64,000 bases of DNA from Chitinophaga solisilvae. GTDB taxonomy: Bacteria; Bacteroidota; Bacteroidia; Chitinophagales; Chitinophagaceae. The stretch covers positions 1 to 64,000 of the forward strand of contig NZ_JAABOK010000026.1 in the NCBI RefSeq assembly GCF_009928525.1. The letters are read 5' to 3'. The position numbers were made by a program, and so were the translations under genes. The notes below the pieces were generated by a model that did not search any database, was not told the DNA's origin, and saw only the letters and a program-made list of their open reading frames with translations. Numbering within the stretch: the stretch's first letter is position 1; each line of letters opens with the position of its first letter. Below are positions 27,885 through 35,524 of the stretch, piece after piece.

Positions 27885-28298
27885 ATGAAACGTATTATCA
27901 ATATCACTGGTCTGCTCGGCTGCTCCCTTACTGCCGGGGCACAAACACAGATTCCGGGGGAACAGCAGCCGGAACTGATGAGAAGCGCAGTAGCTGTCAT
28001 CATTATTTACCTGGTCGCGTCCTTTATACTTTCACTGATACGTATATTACTGGACGACCGCCTGAAAAAGAAAATGATAGAAAAGGGCGTTCCCGGAGAA
28101 GTCATTGCCAACATGCTGCCACGCAACAATCATCTTATCGCTGCCGTGAAATGGATCTGCATACTGGTGGCCGTCGCCGCAGGCCTGGCCATCATCAGCA
28201 ACTACCCGCTGAGCATCTACTCCGTTATCATCATGGCAGTGAGCGTAGCACTGGGGCTGCTCGTGTACTACTTCTGGGCGAAAAGAATCCGTAACTGA
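27885..28298 (+). CDS. Small membrane protein, unknown function (DUF6249-like layout)
   Basis: 137 residues. An N-terminal signal-like segment (MKRIINITGLLGC...AGAQ) is followed by a membrane helix at about 35-55, a basic cytoplasmic loop (DDRLKKKMIEKGVPGE) and two more helices at about 82-100 and 107-130. The KGVPGEVI loop between helices recalls the DUF6249 family, often found behind ECF sigma/anti-sigma pairs in Bacteroidota. It lies 63 bases after the anti-sigma gene on the same strand, so it probably belongs to the same operon. No enzymatic motif is visible. Confidence 0.65.
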   Translation: MKRIINITGLLGCSLTAGAQTQIPGEQQPELMRSAVAVIIIYLVASFILSLIRILLDDRLKKKMIEKGVPGEVIANMLPRNNHLIAAVKWICILVAVAAGLAIISNYPLSIYSVIIMAVSVALGLLVYYFWAKRIRN

Positions 28299-28321
28299 GC
28301 TTTTACAGATAAAACGACGAT

Positions 28322-28711
28322 ATGAAATCAGTATATATCATTTTCGGTATCTGCCTGGTGGCTGTCATCCTGCTGCTGACAAAATTTCTGCGGCAGCACT
28401 CCACGGTACATGGCGTTAAAATCTCGGTGGAAGAAACCACCGCCACCTTCAAGATGCACGTACGCTATAACAAGAATCAGACAGCGATAGTAGAAAACTA
28501 TATTGACAGCTGCTTCCGGCCACAGACAATTTTCGGCGGCCAGCACAGCATTGATAAAGACATCGTCACCGCAGACAGCGCCAGGTTTCATATCAACGCG
28601 TCCGCCGGCTACTTCTCGCTCGCCGCAGCCAGAAACAATAACTCCGCCGCCGCACTGGAAAACCTGGTCAACATCTGCATGAAGATGAAAACCGTTATCA
28701 AACCGGAATAA
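28322..28711 (+). CDS. Hypothetical protein with N-terminal membrane anchor
   Basis: 129 residues. One hydrophobic helix at 4-21 is followed by a soluble, probably periplasmic domain with an alternating strand pattern (VKISVEETTATFKMHVRY). I do not recognise the family. It starts 23 bases after the DUF6249-like gene and ends 48 bases before the outer-membrane barrel gene, so it is likely part of the sigma operon. Confidence 0.6.
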   Translation: MKSVYIIFGICLVAVILLLTKFLRQHSTVHGVKISVEETTATFKMHVRYNKNQTAIVENYIDSCFRPQTIFGGQHSIDKDIVTADSARFHINASAGYFSLAAARNNNSAAALENLVNICMKMKTVIKPE

Positions 28712-28759
28712 TCCCTCTTTTAAAACCCATCCCGAACATTCACTAAAAATCATCCAGGA

Positions 28760-31204
28760 ATGAAGCCCTTATTACTGACCTTACTGGCCATATGCCCGTA
28801 CTTTGCCTTCCAACAGGCCAACGCACAGACCCGCATTGCCGGCAAAGTAACCGACGAACAGCAGCAGCCTGTCAGCGCCGCCACCGTGGCGCTGCTCAGG
28901 CAGGGAACAGCCGCCCCCGTGAAACTGGAAGTATCTGAAAAAGACGGCTCATTCATCTTCGAAGGCCAGCCAGCCGGCACCTACAGCATCATCGTCACCG
29001 CAATAGGTATGCTTAAATATGAAACAGCACCCTTCACGACTGACTCCACCGGCACTCCGGTAACAGTACCGCCTGTCATCATGAAGAAATCAGATATCGC
29101 ACTCAAAGAAGTAGCCGTAACAGCCCAGAAGAAATTTGTTGAACAGAAAATAGACCGTACTGTGGTCAACGTAGATGCCGTTATCTCCAATGCAGGCACC
29201 TCCGCACTTGATGTACTGGAAAAATCGCCCGGCGTAAGAGTGGACCAGAACGGAGGCATCAGCCTGAAAGGACAACAGGGCGTTACCATCTACATTGACG
29301 ATAAACCCAGCTACCTCTCCGGCACAGACCTGCAGAACTTTCTCCGCTCTATGCCCGCCTCCACACTCGCTCAGGTGGAAATCATGCCCAACCCGCCGGC
29401 AAAATACGATGCTGCCGGCAACGGTGGCGTCATCAATATCAAAACAGCCAAACGTAAAATCAGGGGATTTAATCTCGGCCTGAACCTCAGCGCCCGCGTA
29501 TCCAAATACTCCAGCTCCACCAACAGCTTCGATTTCAACTACCGCAACAACATGGTAAACCTGTTCGGTAACTTCGGATACGGCACCCGCAACAATTACA
29601 ACGACATCGACATCTTCAGGAAATATAAAAATGAAGACGGCAGCACCCGCAGCATCTTCACCCAGAACTCCTATATTCATCGCCTGGGCGGCGCCTATAA
29701 AGGCAGCTTCGGCGCTGACTTTTACCTGTCAGACAAAACCACCGCCGGCATCATCTTCAACGGACTGGCCAGGTACCCAAAAAACAGGAACAGCAGCACC
29801 GGCACCCTCTACGATGCTAAAAACAACCCGGACTCCAGCGTGGTATCACAAAATGATGAAGACGGCTCCTTTAAATACGGTGGCATCAACCTCAACCTGC
29901 GGCACGACTTCCGCAAAAACGGCCCCTCCCTGCTGGCCAACTTCGACTACCTGACCTACGGCATCGACAATGATCAGACATTCAGCAACCAGAACTTCAA
30001 ATCCGACGGGCAACTCAGATCATCAGACCTGCTGACCGGTCAGCTGCCCTCCAACATCAAAATATACGCAGGGAAAGCCGATTACACCCACCCGCTCAAC
30101 GATGGATGGCAACTGGAAGCCGGCGCCAAAACCAGTTATACCAAAACATCCAACGCAGCCAATTACTTCAACGTCATTGAAAATATCAGCAAACCGGATT
30201 ATGATAAAACCAATCATTTCAACTACCAGGAAAATATCAATGCCGCCTATGTTAATATCAACAAAGACTTTAACCGATTAAGCATACAGGCAGGCCTTCG
30301 CTTTGAAAGCACCTCCATCAAAGGTCATCAGCTGGGCAACGCCATCAAGTCCGATTCTTCTTTCACCCGTAACTACAGCAACCTTTTCCCCACACTGTTC
30401 CTTTTATACAAACTGGACTCGCTCAGCAACCACCAGCTGAAATTCAACTACGGCAGAAGAATCGACCGGCCCTACTATCAGGATATGAACCCATTCATAT
30501 CCCCACTCGATAAATTCACGTATTATGTAGGTAACCCTTACCTGCAACCTTCCTTTTCCTCCAAACTGGAACTGGCCTACATTTTCCATAACTGGCTCAC
30601 TGCCAGCATCGGCTACAGCGACACCAGGGATCAGGTATTCGAAACCATCGAAATTGTTGGCAACAACTATTACAGCAGACCCGCCAATATCGGCCGCACC
30701 ACACTGACCACCATCGGCCTCGATGCCAGTCTGGCCCCCACCCCCTGGTTCAGCTTCCAGCTCAGCAATGAACTGAACTTCGTGCATGCCAAAAGCGATT
30801 TCTACGACGGCCCCCTCGACACCAGAAGCACTTACTTTTATACACAGGGCCTCCTCCAGTTCAAACTGAAAAAGAACTGGACCCTGCAGGTGGACGGCAC
30901 CTATCAGACCCGCTTCACCAACGCACAATTCGACCTCGCCGGCAGAGGACGCATAAACGCCGCCGTAGCCAAAATGATCTCCCGTAAAGTTTCTGTGAAA
31001 CTGAGCGTAAGTGATATCTTCTTTAACAACATCAGCCAGGGCACCATCAACAACCTGCGCCTCACTGATGCCACCTTCAGAACCCTCAGCGACTCCCGCG
31101 CCGCCATCCTCACCGTTAGCTTCCGCTTCGGTAAAGCCGTGGAAGGCCAGCGGAAACATAATAACTCGGGGGCTGATACGGAACAGAATAGAGTTAAAAA
31201 TTAA
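28760..31204 (+). CDS. TonB-receptor-like outer-membrane beta-barrel protein (carboxypeptidase-regulatory-like domain, plug, OMP_b-brl_3 type barrel)
   Basis: 814 residues. Signal peptide 1-22 (ends ANAQ), a carboxypeptidase D regulatory-like beta-sandwich at about 25-105 (IAGKVTDEQQQPVSAATV; GSFIFEGQPAGTYSI), a plug-like region at about 115-225 (DVLEKSPGVRVDQNGGISLKG; VTIYIDDKPSYLSG; AGNGGVINIKT), then a barrel of alternating strands to the C-terminus (AILTVSFRFGK). This type lacks the SusC signature and has no SusD partner; such proteins are found widely in Bacteroidota, with roles in transport or envelope stress that are mostly undefined. It is the last gene of the sigma operon. Its stop lies within the first bases of a long palindrome shared with the convergent gene. 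Confidence 0.88.
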   Translation: MKPLLLTLLAICPYFAFQQANAQTRIAGKVTDEQQQPVSAATVALLRQGTAAPVKLEVSEKDGSFIFEGQPAGTYSIIVTAIGMLKYETAPFTTDSTGTPVTVPPVIMKKSDIALKEVAVTAQKKFVEQKIDRTVVNVDAVISNAGTSALDVLEKSPGVRVDQNGGISLKGQQGVTIYIDDKPSYLSGTDLQNFLRSMPASTLAQVEIMPNPPAKYDAAGNGGVINIKTAKRKIRGFNLGLNLSARVSKYSSSTNSFDFNYRNNMVNLFGNFGYGTRNNYNDIDIFRKYKNEDGSTRSIFTQNSYIHRLGGAYKGSFGADFYLSDKTTAGIIFNGLARYPKNRNSSTGTLYDAKNNPDSSVVSQNDEDGSFKYGGINLNLRHDFRKNGPSLLANFDYLTYGIDNDQTFSNQNFKSDGQLRSSDLLTGQLPSNIKIYAGKADYTHPLNDGWQLEAGAKTSYTKTSNAANYFNVIENISKPDYDKTNHFNYQENINAAYVNINKDFNRLSIQAGLRFESTSIKGHQLGNAIKSDSSFTRNYSNLFPTLFLLYKLDSLSNHQLKFNYGRRIDRPYYQDMNPFISPLDKFTYYVGNPYLQPSFSSKLELAYIFHNWLTASIGYSDTRDQVFETIEIVGNNYYSRPANIGRTTLTTIGLDASLAPTPWFSFQLSNELNFVHAKSDFYDGPLDTRSTYFYTQGLLQFKLKKNWTLQVDGTYQTRFTNAQFDLAGRGRINAAVAKMISRKVSVKLSVSDIFFNNISQGTINNLRLTDATFRTLSDSRAAILTVSFRFGKAVEGQRKHNNSGADTEQNRVKN

Positions 31205-31325
31205 TTGCGAATTACGAATTGCGAATTACGAATGAGGAGCGAAGATTTAAGCGGATAAAGAATTTACTTCTTCGCTTAAATCTTCGCTCCTCATTCGTAA
31301 TTCGCAATTCGTAATTCGTAATTAA
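31201..31325. repeat. Long palindromic element, copy 1 (53-base arms, 19-base loop)
   Basis: Arms 31201-31253 and 31273-31325 pair at 52 of 53 positions; the loop is 31254-31272. The outer part of each arm is a 7-base unit ATTRCGA repeated about four times; the inner 20 bases (31234-31253) are not repetitive. It fills the whole gap between the convergent stops of the barrel gene (31204) and the HARE-HTH gene (31328). A hairpin this long should block transcription from both sides, so a bidirectional terminator is a sensible reading. Copies 2 and 3 have this loop in reverse complement. No transposase or target duplication is visible. Confidence 0.9.
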
Positions 31326-31327
31326 TT

Positions 31328-32305
31328 TTATTCTAAAATTACCGGAATGTTCTTCCCCCTGCAGTACTCCACGGCTTCTGTTTCTGTCATAAAAAACTCA
31401 TCGCAGAATTTTGTCAGCTCGCTGGCTAAGGCAGATGTGTAGCGGCTATCCGCAGTAATATATTTCTCTGTATGGTCAATAAACTTCTCAAAGTCGTGAT
31501 TTATCTTGCATAGCTTATCTATCGTCACAAAATCCAGTTCCCGGTATCTGGCAGGGAAAATAATCTCACTCTCAAAAGGGTTGCCGCTTAACCGGATAAT
31601 ACCAATACCAAATGCCTGGTTCAATCGCTTCACTTCATCCATCAGCACGTCGCTGAGCTCAAAGGTCACCAGGTAACCATAATTGGCCCAGCTGGAATTT
31701 GAAACAGCCTGGAAGAAACACTTCTTCAGCTCATAATCCGTTTTAATCTCCTTCTTGATTTCGTAAGACATCAGCTCAAAGGTGGCCAACCGGTTGATCG
31801 CATTTAAAAATGCCTGGCTCGTAGCCGTATGCAGGTTAACAAACCTGATACCTATCATATCAGGATGTATCCATTTCTGGTTACTGTCCTTCGCATTGGA
31901 CTGCTCATGAAAAATCGTTCTGGATCTGATATTGACAGAGTGCAGGAAGCTGCTGAGCAGGCGATGCAGACTTCTTTCATCAAAGCCGCCCGCAGCCTGC
32001 AAGGGAACACTTACCGCCGGCTCGTTGTTTTGTACTACCTGCAGCGCTTCCATACTGATCTCTCCTTCATACTTCGACAGGTAGTAAGTGAAATTATTTC
32101 CTTTCAACGGAATCCTTTTCACCCGGGAATCCCGATTCCGGATAAAGTTACCGAGTGAGGCAGATACCGTGGAAGCAGGTGTTTTGCCATCTTTAAAATC
32201 ATAGTCATTGTGTTCGCAGATTTTCTTATACACCTGCATATAGGTGGCCGGCTCCTTAATTACGTCGAGGGCTTTAATAATAGCATCATTCAGGGACATA
32301 CTCAT
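31328..32305 (-). CDS. HARE-HTH domain protein (COG2958/HrgA-like)
   Basis: 325 residues. The first ~75 residues match the HARE-HTH fold (LNDAIIKALDVIKEPATYMQVYKKICEH; TPASTVSASLGNFIRN), a winged-helix module linked to restriction enzymes and to chromatin proteins. The C-terminal ~200 residues (from DERSLHRLLSSFLHS) resemble the conserved domain of COG2958-type proteins, sometimes described as nuclease-like. I cannot point to a certain catalytic triad. It stands alone, facing the barrel gene across a palindrome, with no methylase nearby, so a plain restriction-modification role is not supported. DNA-related function is inferred from the fold. Confidence 0.7.
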   Translation of the reverse strand: MSMSLNDAIIKALDVIKEPATYMQVYKKICEHNDYDFKDGKTPASTVSASLGNFIRNRDSRVKRIPLKGNNFTYYLSKYEGEISMEALQVVQNNEPAVSVPLQAAGGFDERSLHRLLSSFLHSVNIRSRTIFHEQSNAKDSNQKWIHPDMIGIRFVNLHTATSQAFLNAINRLATFELMSYEIKKEIKTDYELKKCFFQAVSNSSWANYGYLVTFELSDVLMDEVKRLNQAFGIGIIRLSGNPFESEIIFPARYRELDFVTIDKLCKINHDFEKFIDHTEKYITADSRYTSALASELTKFCDEFFMTETEAVEYCRGKNIPVILE

Positions 32306-32456
32306 AACAGGGGAAATTTGGTTAGTACCGGAAAATATCAGTGCTCCGGGCTGACAATAACCGGCGATTTATTCACCGGCGTGTCGTATCATCTACTAAT
32401 TTAAACACCTTCTGTTATTCCGCCAATAAATAAATTTCCGGCAATATCTAAACAAA

Positions 32457-32486
32457 AGCCGGTTGCTCCCAAAAGAACAACCGGCT
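32457..32486 (-). terminator. Intrinsic terminator downstream of hsp20
   Basis: A 9-bp stem (AGCCGGTTG at 32457-32465 with CAACCGGCT at 32478-32486) has a 12-base loop. Read on the minus strand it is followed by TTTTGTTTAG. It lies 23 bases after the hsp20 stop. Confidence 0.8.
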
Positions 32487-32509
32487 GATTCAACAAATGT
32501 AATACATAC

Positions 32510-32905
32510 TTAACTGACCGGGATGGTATGCGGTGCGGCCTCCTTTCCGGTGGCCAGCGGCAGGCTCACCTGCAGCACACCATCTACATACTTTGCCGTA
32601 ATACCGGATACATCGATGGACGGATCAAGGGCAAATGTCCTGATAAACCCGCCCCTGCTGTACTCCCGCCTGATCCATTCAGGCCGCGCAAAACCTTCAG
32701 GCGGCGTATAAGACACCTCCAGCTCATTCCCTTTGATTGCCAGGCTAAAATGTTCCCGGATACGGCCGGGTGCAAACACCAGTATTTCCAGAGAGCTGTC
32801 TGTCCTGTAAATGTTTACAGCAGCCCTTTCCATTGAACGGTAAAACAAACCCCGTTGTCTGTTTCCGTAGTTGCCTTTTGCGGCACATGACTGATAGTAG
32901 TTCAT
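32510..32905 (-). CDS. Small heat-shock protein, Hsp20/alpha-crystallin family
   Basis: 131 residues. The alpha-crystallin domain runs from about 28 to 120: AAVNIYRTDSSLEILVFAPG at the start, GNELEVSYTPP in the middle, FIRTFALDPSIDVSGITAKYVDGVLQVSLPL at the end, with the family's A-x-x-x-x-G-V-L motif. The N-terminal arm is short and Cys/Tyr-rich. These ATP-independent holdases bind unfolding proteins in the cytoplasm. It has its own terminator (32457-32486) and no partner gene, so it is probably monocistronic. Confidence 0.9.
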   Translation of the reverse strand: MNYYQSCAAKGNYGNRQRGLFYRSMERAAVNIYRTDSSLEILVFAPGRIREHFSLAIKGNELEVSYTPPEGFARPEWIRREYSRGGFIRTFALDPSIDVSGITAKYVDGVLQVSLPLATGKEAAPHTIPVS

Positions 32906-32981
32906 GATCTTTCATTTAAAATGTTAACAGGTAATAACACCTGTATATGCAGACGAATGAACCACCGGAATATTGTAACCC

Positions 32982-33317
32982 CTAATCCCACAACTCCCTG
33001 ACTACCTTACAATCTGCCCTGGAAATATAGATATAGGCAGATCCTCCGATATCATACTCCCGCTTCGGATATTTTCTGATGACATAAAAAGAATCTGTTT
33101 GAATGACATCTACCTTAAAAGGCCGCCCATTCAGGTTATACTTTGTAAATATGTAAGTGGCCTGCTTTAACAGAGAATCAGGGTCACAACCTCTGGCAGT
33201 AAAATTATACTGTTGTGCCTGACGGGGTGCAGTGCAGGCAAATAACACCATAGCAGGCAATAGCACAGCTGCAGCCCCCGGTTCAGAAGGCAGCCGGCCA
33301 AACATTCTCTTTAGCAT
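32982..33317 (-). CDS. Small putative lipoprotein, NTF2-immunity-like tail
   Basis: About 111 residues from the ATG at 33317; an earlier in-frame ATG at 33371 would add an unlikely hydrophobic leader. A basic start, a hydrophobic stretch and LFAC give a lipobox. The mature part (DSLLKQATYIFTKYNLNGRPFKVDVIQ; DIGGSAYIYISRADCKVVREL) resembles small NTF2-fold proteins of the kind annotated as immunity proteins, but this rests on pattern only. No toxin is certain next to it. Confidence 0.5.
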   Translation of the reverse strand: MLKRMFGRLPSEPGAAAVLLPAMVLFACTAPRQAQQYNFTARGCDPDSLLKQATYIFTKYNLNGRPFKVDVIQTDSFYVIRKYPKREYDIGGSAYIYISRADCKVVRELWD

Positions 33318-33427
33318 AGCGAACAGATTGTTGAGCCTCAATATTAAACAACATATCCGTCCGTAAACCATGCTTAATCAATCTTCACATTTCTTTACAA
33401 GGGAAGATAAGTTTTTGCCCTTCGGGC

Positions 33428-33548
33428 AATTACGAATTGCGAATTGCGAATTACGAATGTTGAGCGAAGATTTAAGCGAAGAAGTAAATTCTTTATCCGC
33501 TTAAATCTTCGCTCAACATTCGTAATTCGCAATTCGTAATTCGTAATT
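33428..33548. repeat. Long palindromic element, copy 2 (51-base arms, 19-base loop)
   Basis: Arms 33428-33478 and 33498-33548 pair at 50 of 51; the loop 33479-33497 is the exact reverse complement of the copy 1 loop. The outer arm again is ATTRCGA repeated. The inner arm has GTTGAGCG where copies 1 and 3 have GAGGAGCG, and the opposite arm changes to match. The right arm overlaps the stop codon of the minus-strand gene ending at 33547. Confidence 0.9.
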
Positions 33549-34395
33549 ACCTAAACCATCTGCTCTGCATCCGGAATGCTCCAAAATACACCCAGGGATA
33601 TTTCTTTCTGTAGTCAACGTTGGCTTCAAATTCAAAGAGGGGAAAGAAGCTATCTTCATTTCCGTTTTTTTCTCTGCCAAACCAGATACCCTGGTGTTTC
33701 ATAAATGTGATGTGTTCCCGGTCGATTGTATCTGACCGGAAATTAAATCCGAATCCCATCGTCCAGCTGTTTCTTTTGTAGAAGCTCACCGGCAATGCCA
33801 GCGAGCAGTCCAGGCCATAGCTTTCCTCCTGTTTGCCATTATCGCGCGATATATCGGAGAGGGTAATTATCCGGTTGTTATCGGTAGTAGTAAATGTCCA
33901 TCGCAGCGTATCTTTTTTCTGAATGAAGATGAATTGATTTCCTTTAATTTCTCCGGCAAAAAAAGTATTGAAATTGGCAACGTTCACAAAGCTATCGGCG
34001 CGATATATGGGCATATCGTATAACCCTCTCCGTTCATCGCCGTTTTTCAGCGTATAGGTAGGTATGGTAGTAATATACAACACCTTGCGAAGCGTGGGCG
34101 AATACAGCAGATAGGCCACTTCCATTTTTTCCATATTGCTGCCGGCAGGCTTATCATCGCAGTTACATCTTTCTGCCGGTGCGGCGTGGTTGGGATCCCG
34201 GGACGTGTAAAAGTTTGGCACCGGCCTTACCCTGCATATTTGTCTGACATACAACTGAAAATCCTTATCCAGCGGCAGGAACTGCGTATCCAGTGTACCA
34301 ACCCTTTTGTAACCGGCAAAACTGAGATACTTCCGCTTCGCCATACTACAGCTTAAAACCGTTGCCATAGCGCAACATAACAGGAGGTATTTCAT
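33547..34395 (-). CDS. Hypothetical secreted lipoprotein
   Basis: 282 residues. A signal peptide with lipobox (TVLSC) at 1-16 predicts a lipoprotein. The rest has no motif I recognise; a C-N-C cluster near residue 78 and an aromatic-rich tail (YPWVYFGAFRMQSRWF) are visible. Its ATG overlaps the stop of the upstream barrel-like gene by four bases, so the two are translated together and probably work together. Confidence 0.6.
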   Translation of the reverse strand: MKYLLLCCAMATVLSCSMAKRKYLSFAGYKRVGTLDTQFLPLDKDFQLYVRQICRVRPVPNFYTSRDPNHAAPAERCNCDDKPAGSNMEKMEVAYLLYSPTLRKVLYITTIPTYTLKNGDERRGLYDMPIYRADSFVNVANFNTFFAGEIKGNQFIFIQKKDTLRWTFTTTDNNRIITLSDISRDNGKQEESYGLDCSLALPVSFYKRNSWTMGFGFNFRSDTIDREHITFMKHQGIWFGREKNGNEDSFFPLFEFEANVDYRKKYPWVYFGAFRMQSRWFR

Positions 34396-35339
34396 GGCTT
34401 GCTGATTTGATGGAATGAATTAAAATAGGTCAGCCCGAATGATTGATATTGCGGATAGGGAATCTGGTGATATCCGAAGTTGCCGATGTAGTGAATGAAG
34501 TTCTGAAAATCCCACCGGTGAATCGGATTATTGTATTGATAAAAGGCAGACAACCCATACCTGGCGCTGCCTACAGATACATTCCAGTAACTGCGGTTAT
34601 AGTATTGCTGCTCCACCTTTCTGTAATACACATTAGCGCCGTTGATTTCATTGGTGATCTCAAAGGCACAGCCGGTATACCCGGTGAATTTATGATAGCT
34701 GGCTGTAAAAGTATTGATGGTGTTCTCCTCCGGAATGGTGACAGCCAGAAAACCACCACCGGTATAGTACCTGTCTGCCTTATCTCCCCAGTATTTCAGC
34801 AAGGCGCCGCCATCATTATAGTATCCCAGCTGAACATAACGCCAATGGGCATTCACATACGCTATCCGCTGCCAGCGGCTCTTTCCCCTATCCATTGCCA
34901 GCACGGCATTGACGCCAACTGATGCAGATACTCCCTGATAAGGATTTATCAGCGGCGGCTGCGACAGATCCGTGAAATAATACAGCGGCACATAGTCCGG
35001 ATTCCTGCTGTATCCCGTACCTGCCGTCAGCATAGCTGACCAGATAATATCTGACGAAAAAAGGCCGTTCTTCTGTGAGCCTGACTTCGTACCCAATCCA
35101 CCATAATAGATCTGCCATTCCATATTGAGCGCCGGGTAAAGCCCGTTGCCAGCCACCGGACACCCGATGCCCGTACTGACCGACAGCCGCAGATGTGGCT
35201 CCCTTCTCTTCAATTCCATAATGGCCTTTCCCGCCACACCATACTGAAAATCATTAATGGCAACAACCTGCCGCTGATGGTACTGCGCCATCGTAATAAG
35301 GTGACAGTATAAAAGTATAGAGGTACAGATTAATCTCAT
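34392..35339 (-). CDS. Secreted or outer-membrane beta-rich protein of unknown function
   Basis: 315 residues with a signal peptide (1-18, ends MAQ). Alternating aromatic strands (LSVSTGIG; NAHWRYVQLGYYNDGG; FTASYHKFTGYTGCAFEIT; YYNRSYWNVSVG) suggest an outer-membrane barrel. The FTGY...AFE and QQYYNRS elements recall proteins labelled polymorphic toxin type 23 in Bacteroidota, a label whose biology is unclear to me. It is coupled by ATGA to the lipoprotein gene that follows. The pair is bounded on both sides by palindrome copies 2 and 3. Confidence 0.55.
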   Translation of the reverse strand: MRLICTSILLYCHLITMAQYHQRQVVAINDFQYGVAGKAIMELKRREPHLRLSVSTGIGCPVAGNGLYPALNMEWQIYYGGLGTKSGSQKNGLFSSDIIWSAMLTAGTGYSRNPDYVPLYYFTDLSQPPLINPYQGVSASVGVNAVLAMDRGKSRWQRIAYVNAHWRYVQLGYYNDGGALLKYWGDKADRYYTGGGFLAVTIPEENTINTFTASYHKFTGYTGCAFEITNEINGANVYYRKVEQQYYNRSYWNVSVGSARYGLSAFYQYNNPIHRWDFQNFIHYIGNFGYHQIPYPQYQSFGLTYFNSFHQISKP

Positions 35340-35392
35340 GGCTGCGTGCTGGGGTTATGGGTAAGATTAATACACTAAATATAGGGATTTTA

Positions 35393-35513
35393 AATTACGA
35401 ATTACGAATTGCGAATTACGAATGAGGAGCGAAGATATAAGCGAAGAAGTAAATTCTTTATCCGCTTATATCTTCGCTCCTCATTCGTAATTCGCAATTC
35501 GTAATTCGTAATT
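35393..35513. repeat. Long palindromic element, copy 3 (perfect 51-base arms, 19-base loop)
   Basis: Arms 35393-35443 and 35463-35513 pair at every position; the loop 35444-35462 is identical to that of copy 2. The inner arm reads GATATAAG where copies 1 and 2 read GATTTAAG, and the opposite arm carries the matching change. It lies 11 bases beyond the stop of the PorV-like gene (35525) and upstream of the start at 35339. Confidence 0.92.
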
Positions 35514-35524
35514 ACTTCCCGTCG

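Noticed and set aside
26758-31204. SusC-type transporter for the barrel gene at 28760-31204
   Set aside because: It lacks the SusC plug signature and a SusD partner, and is shorter than SusC proteins; it fits the OMP_b-brl_3 type.
31201-35513. Insertion sequence remnants at the palindromes
   Set aside because: No transposase fragment, no clear target-site duplication, and the arms pair almost completely, unlike IS termini. A small non-autonomous element is still possible.
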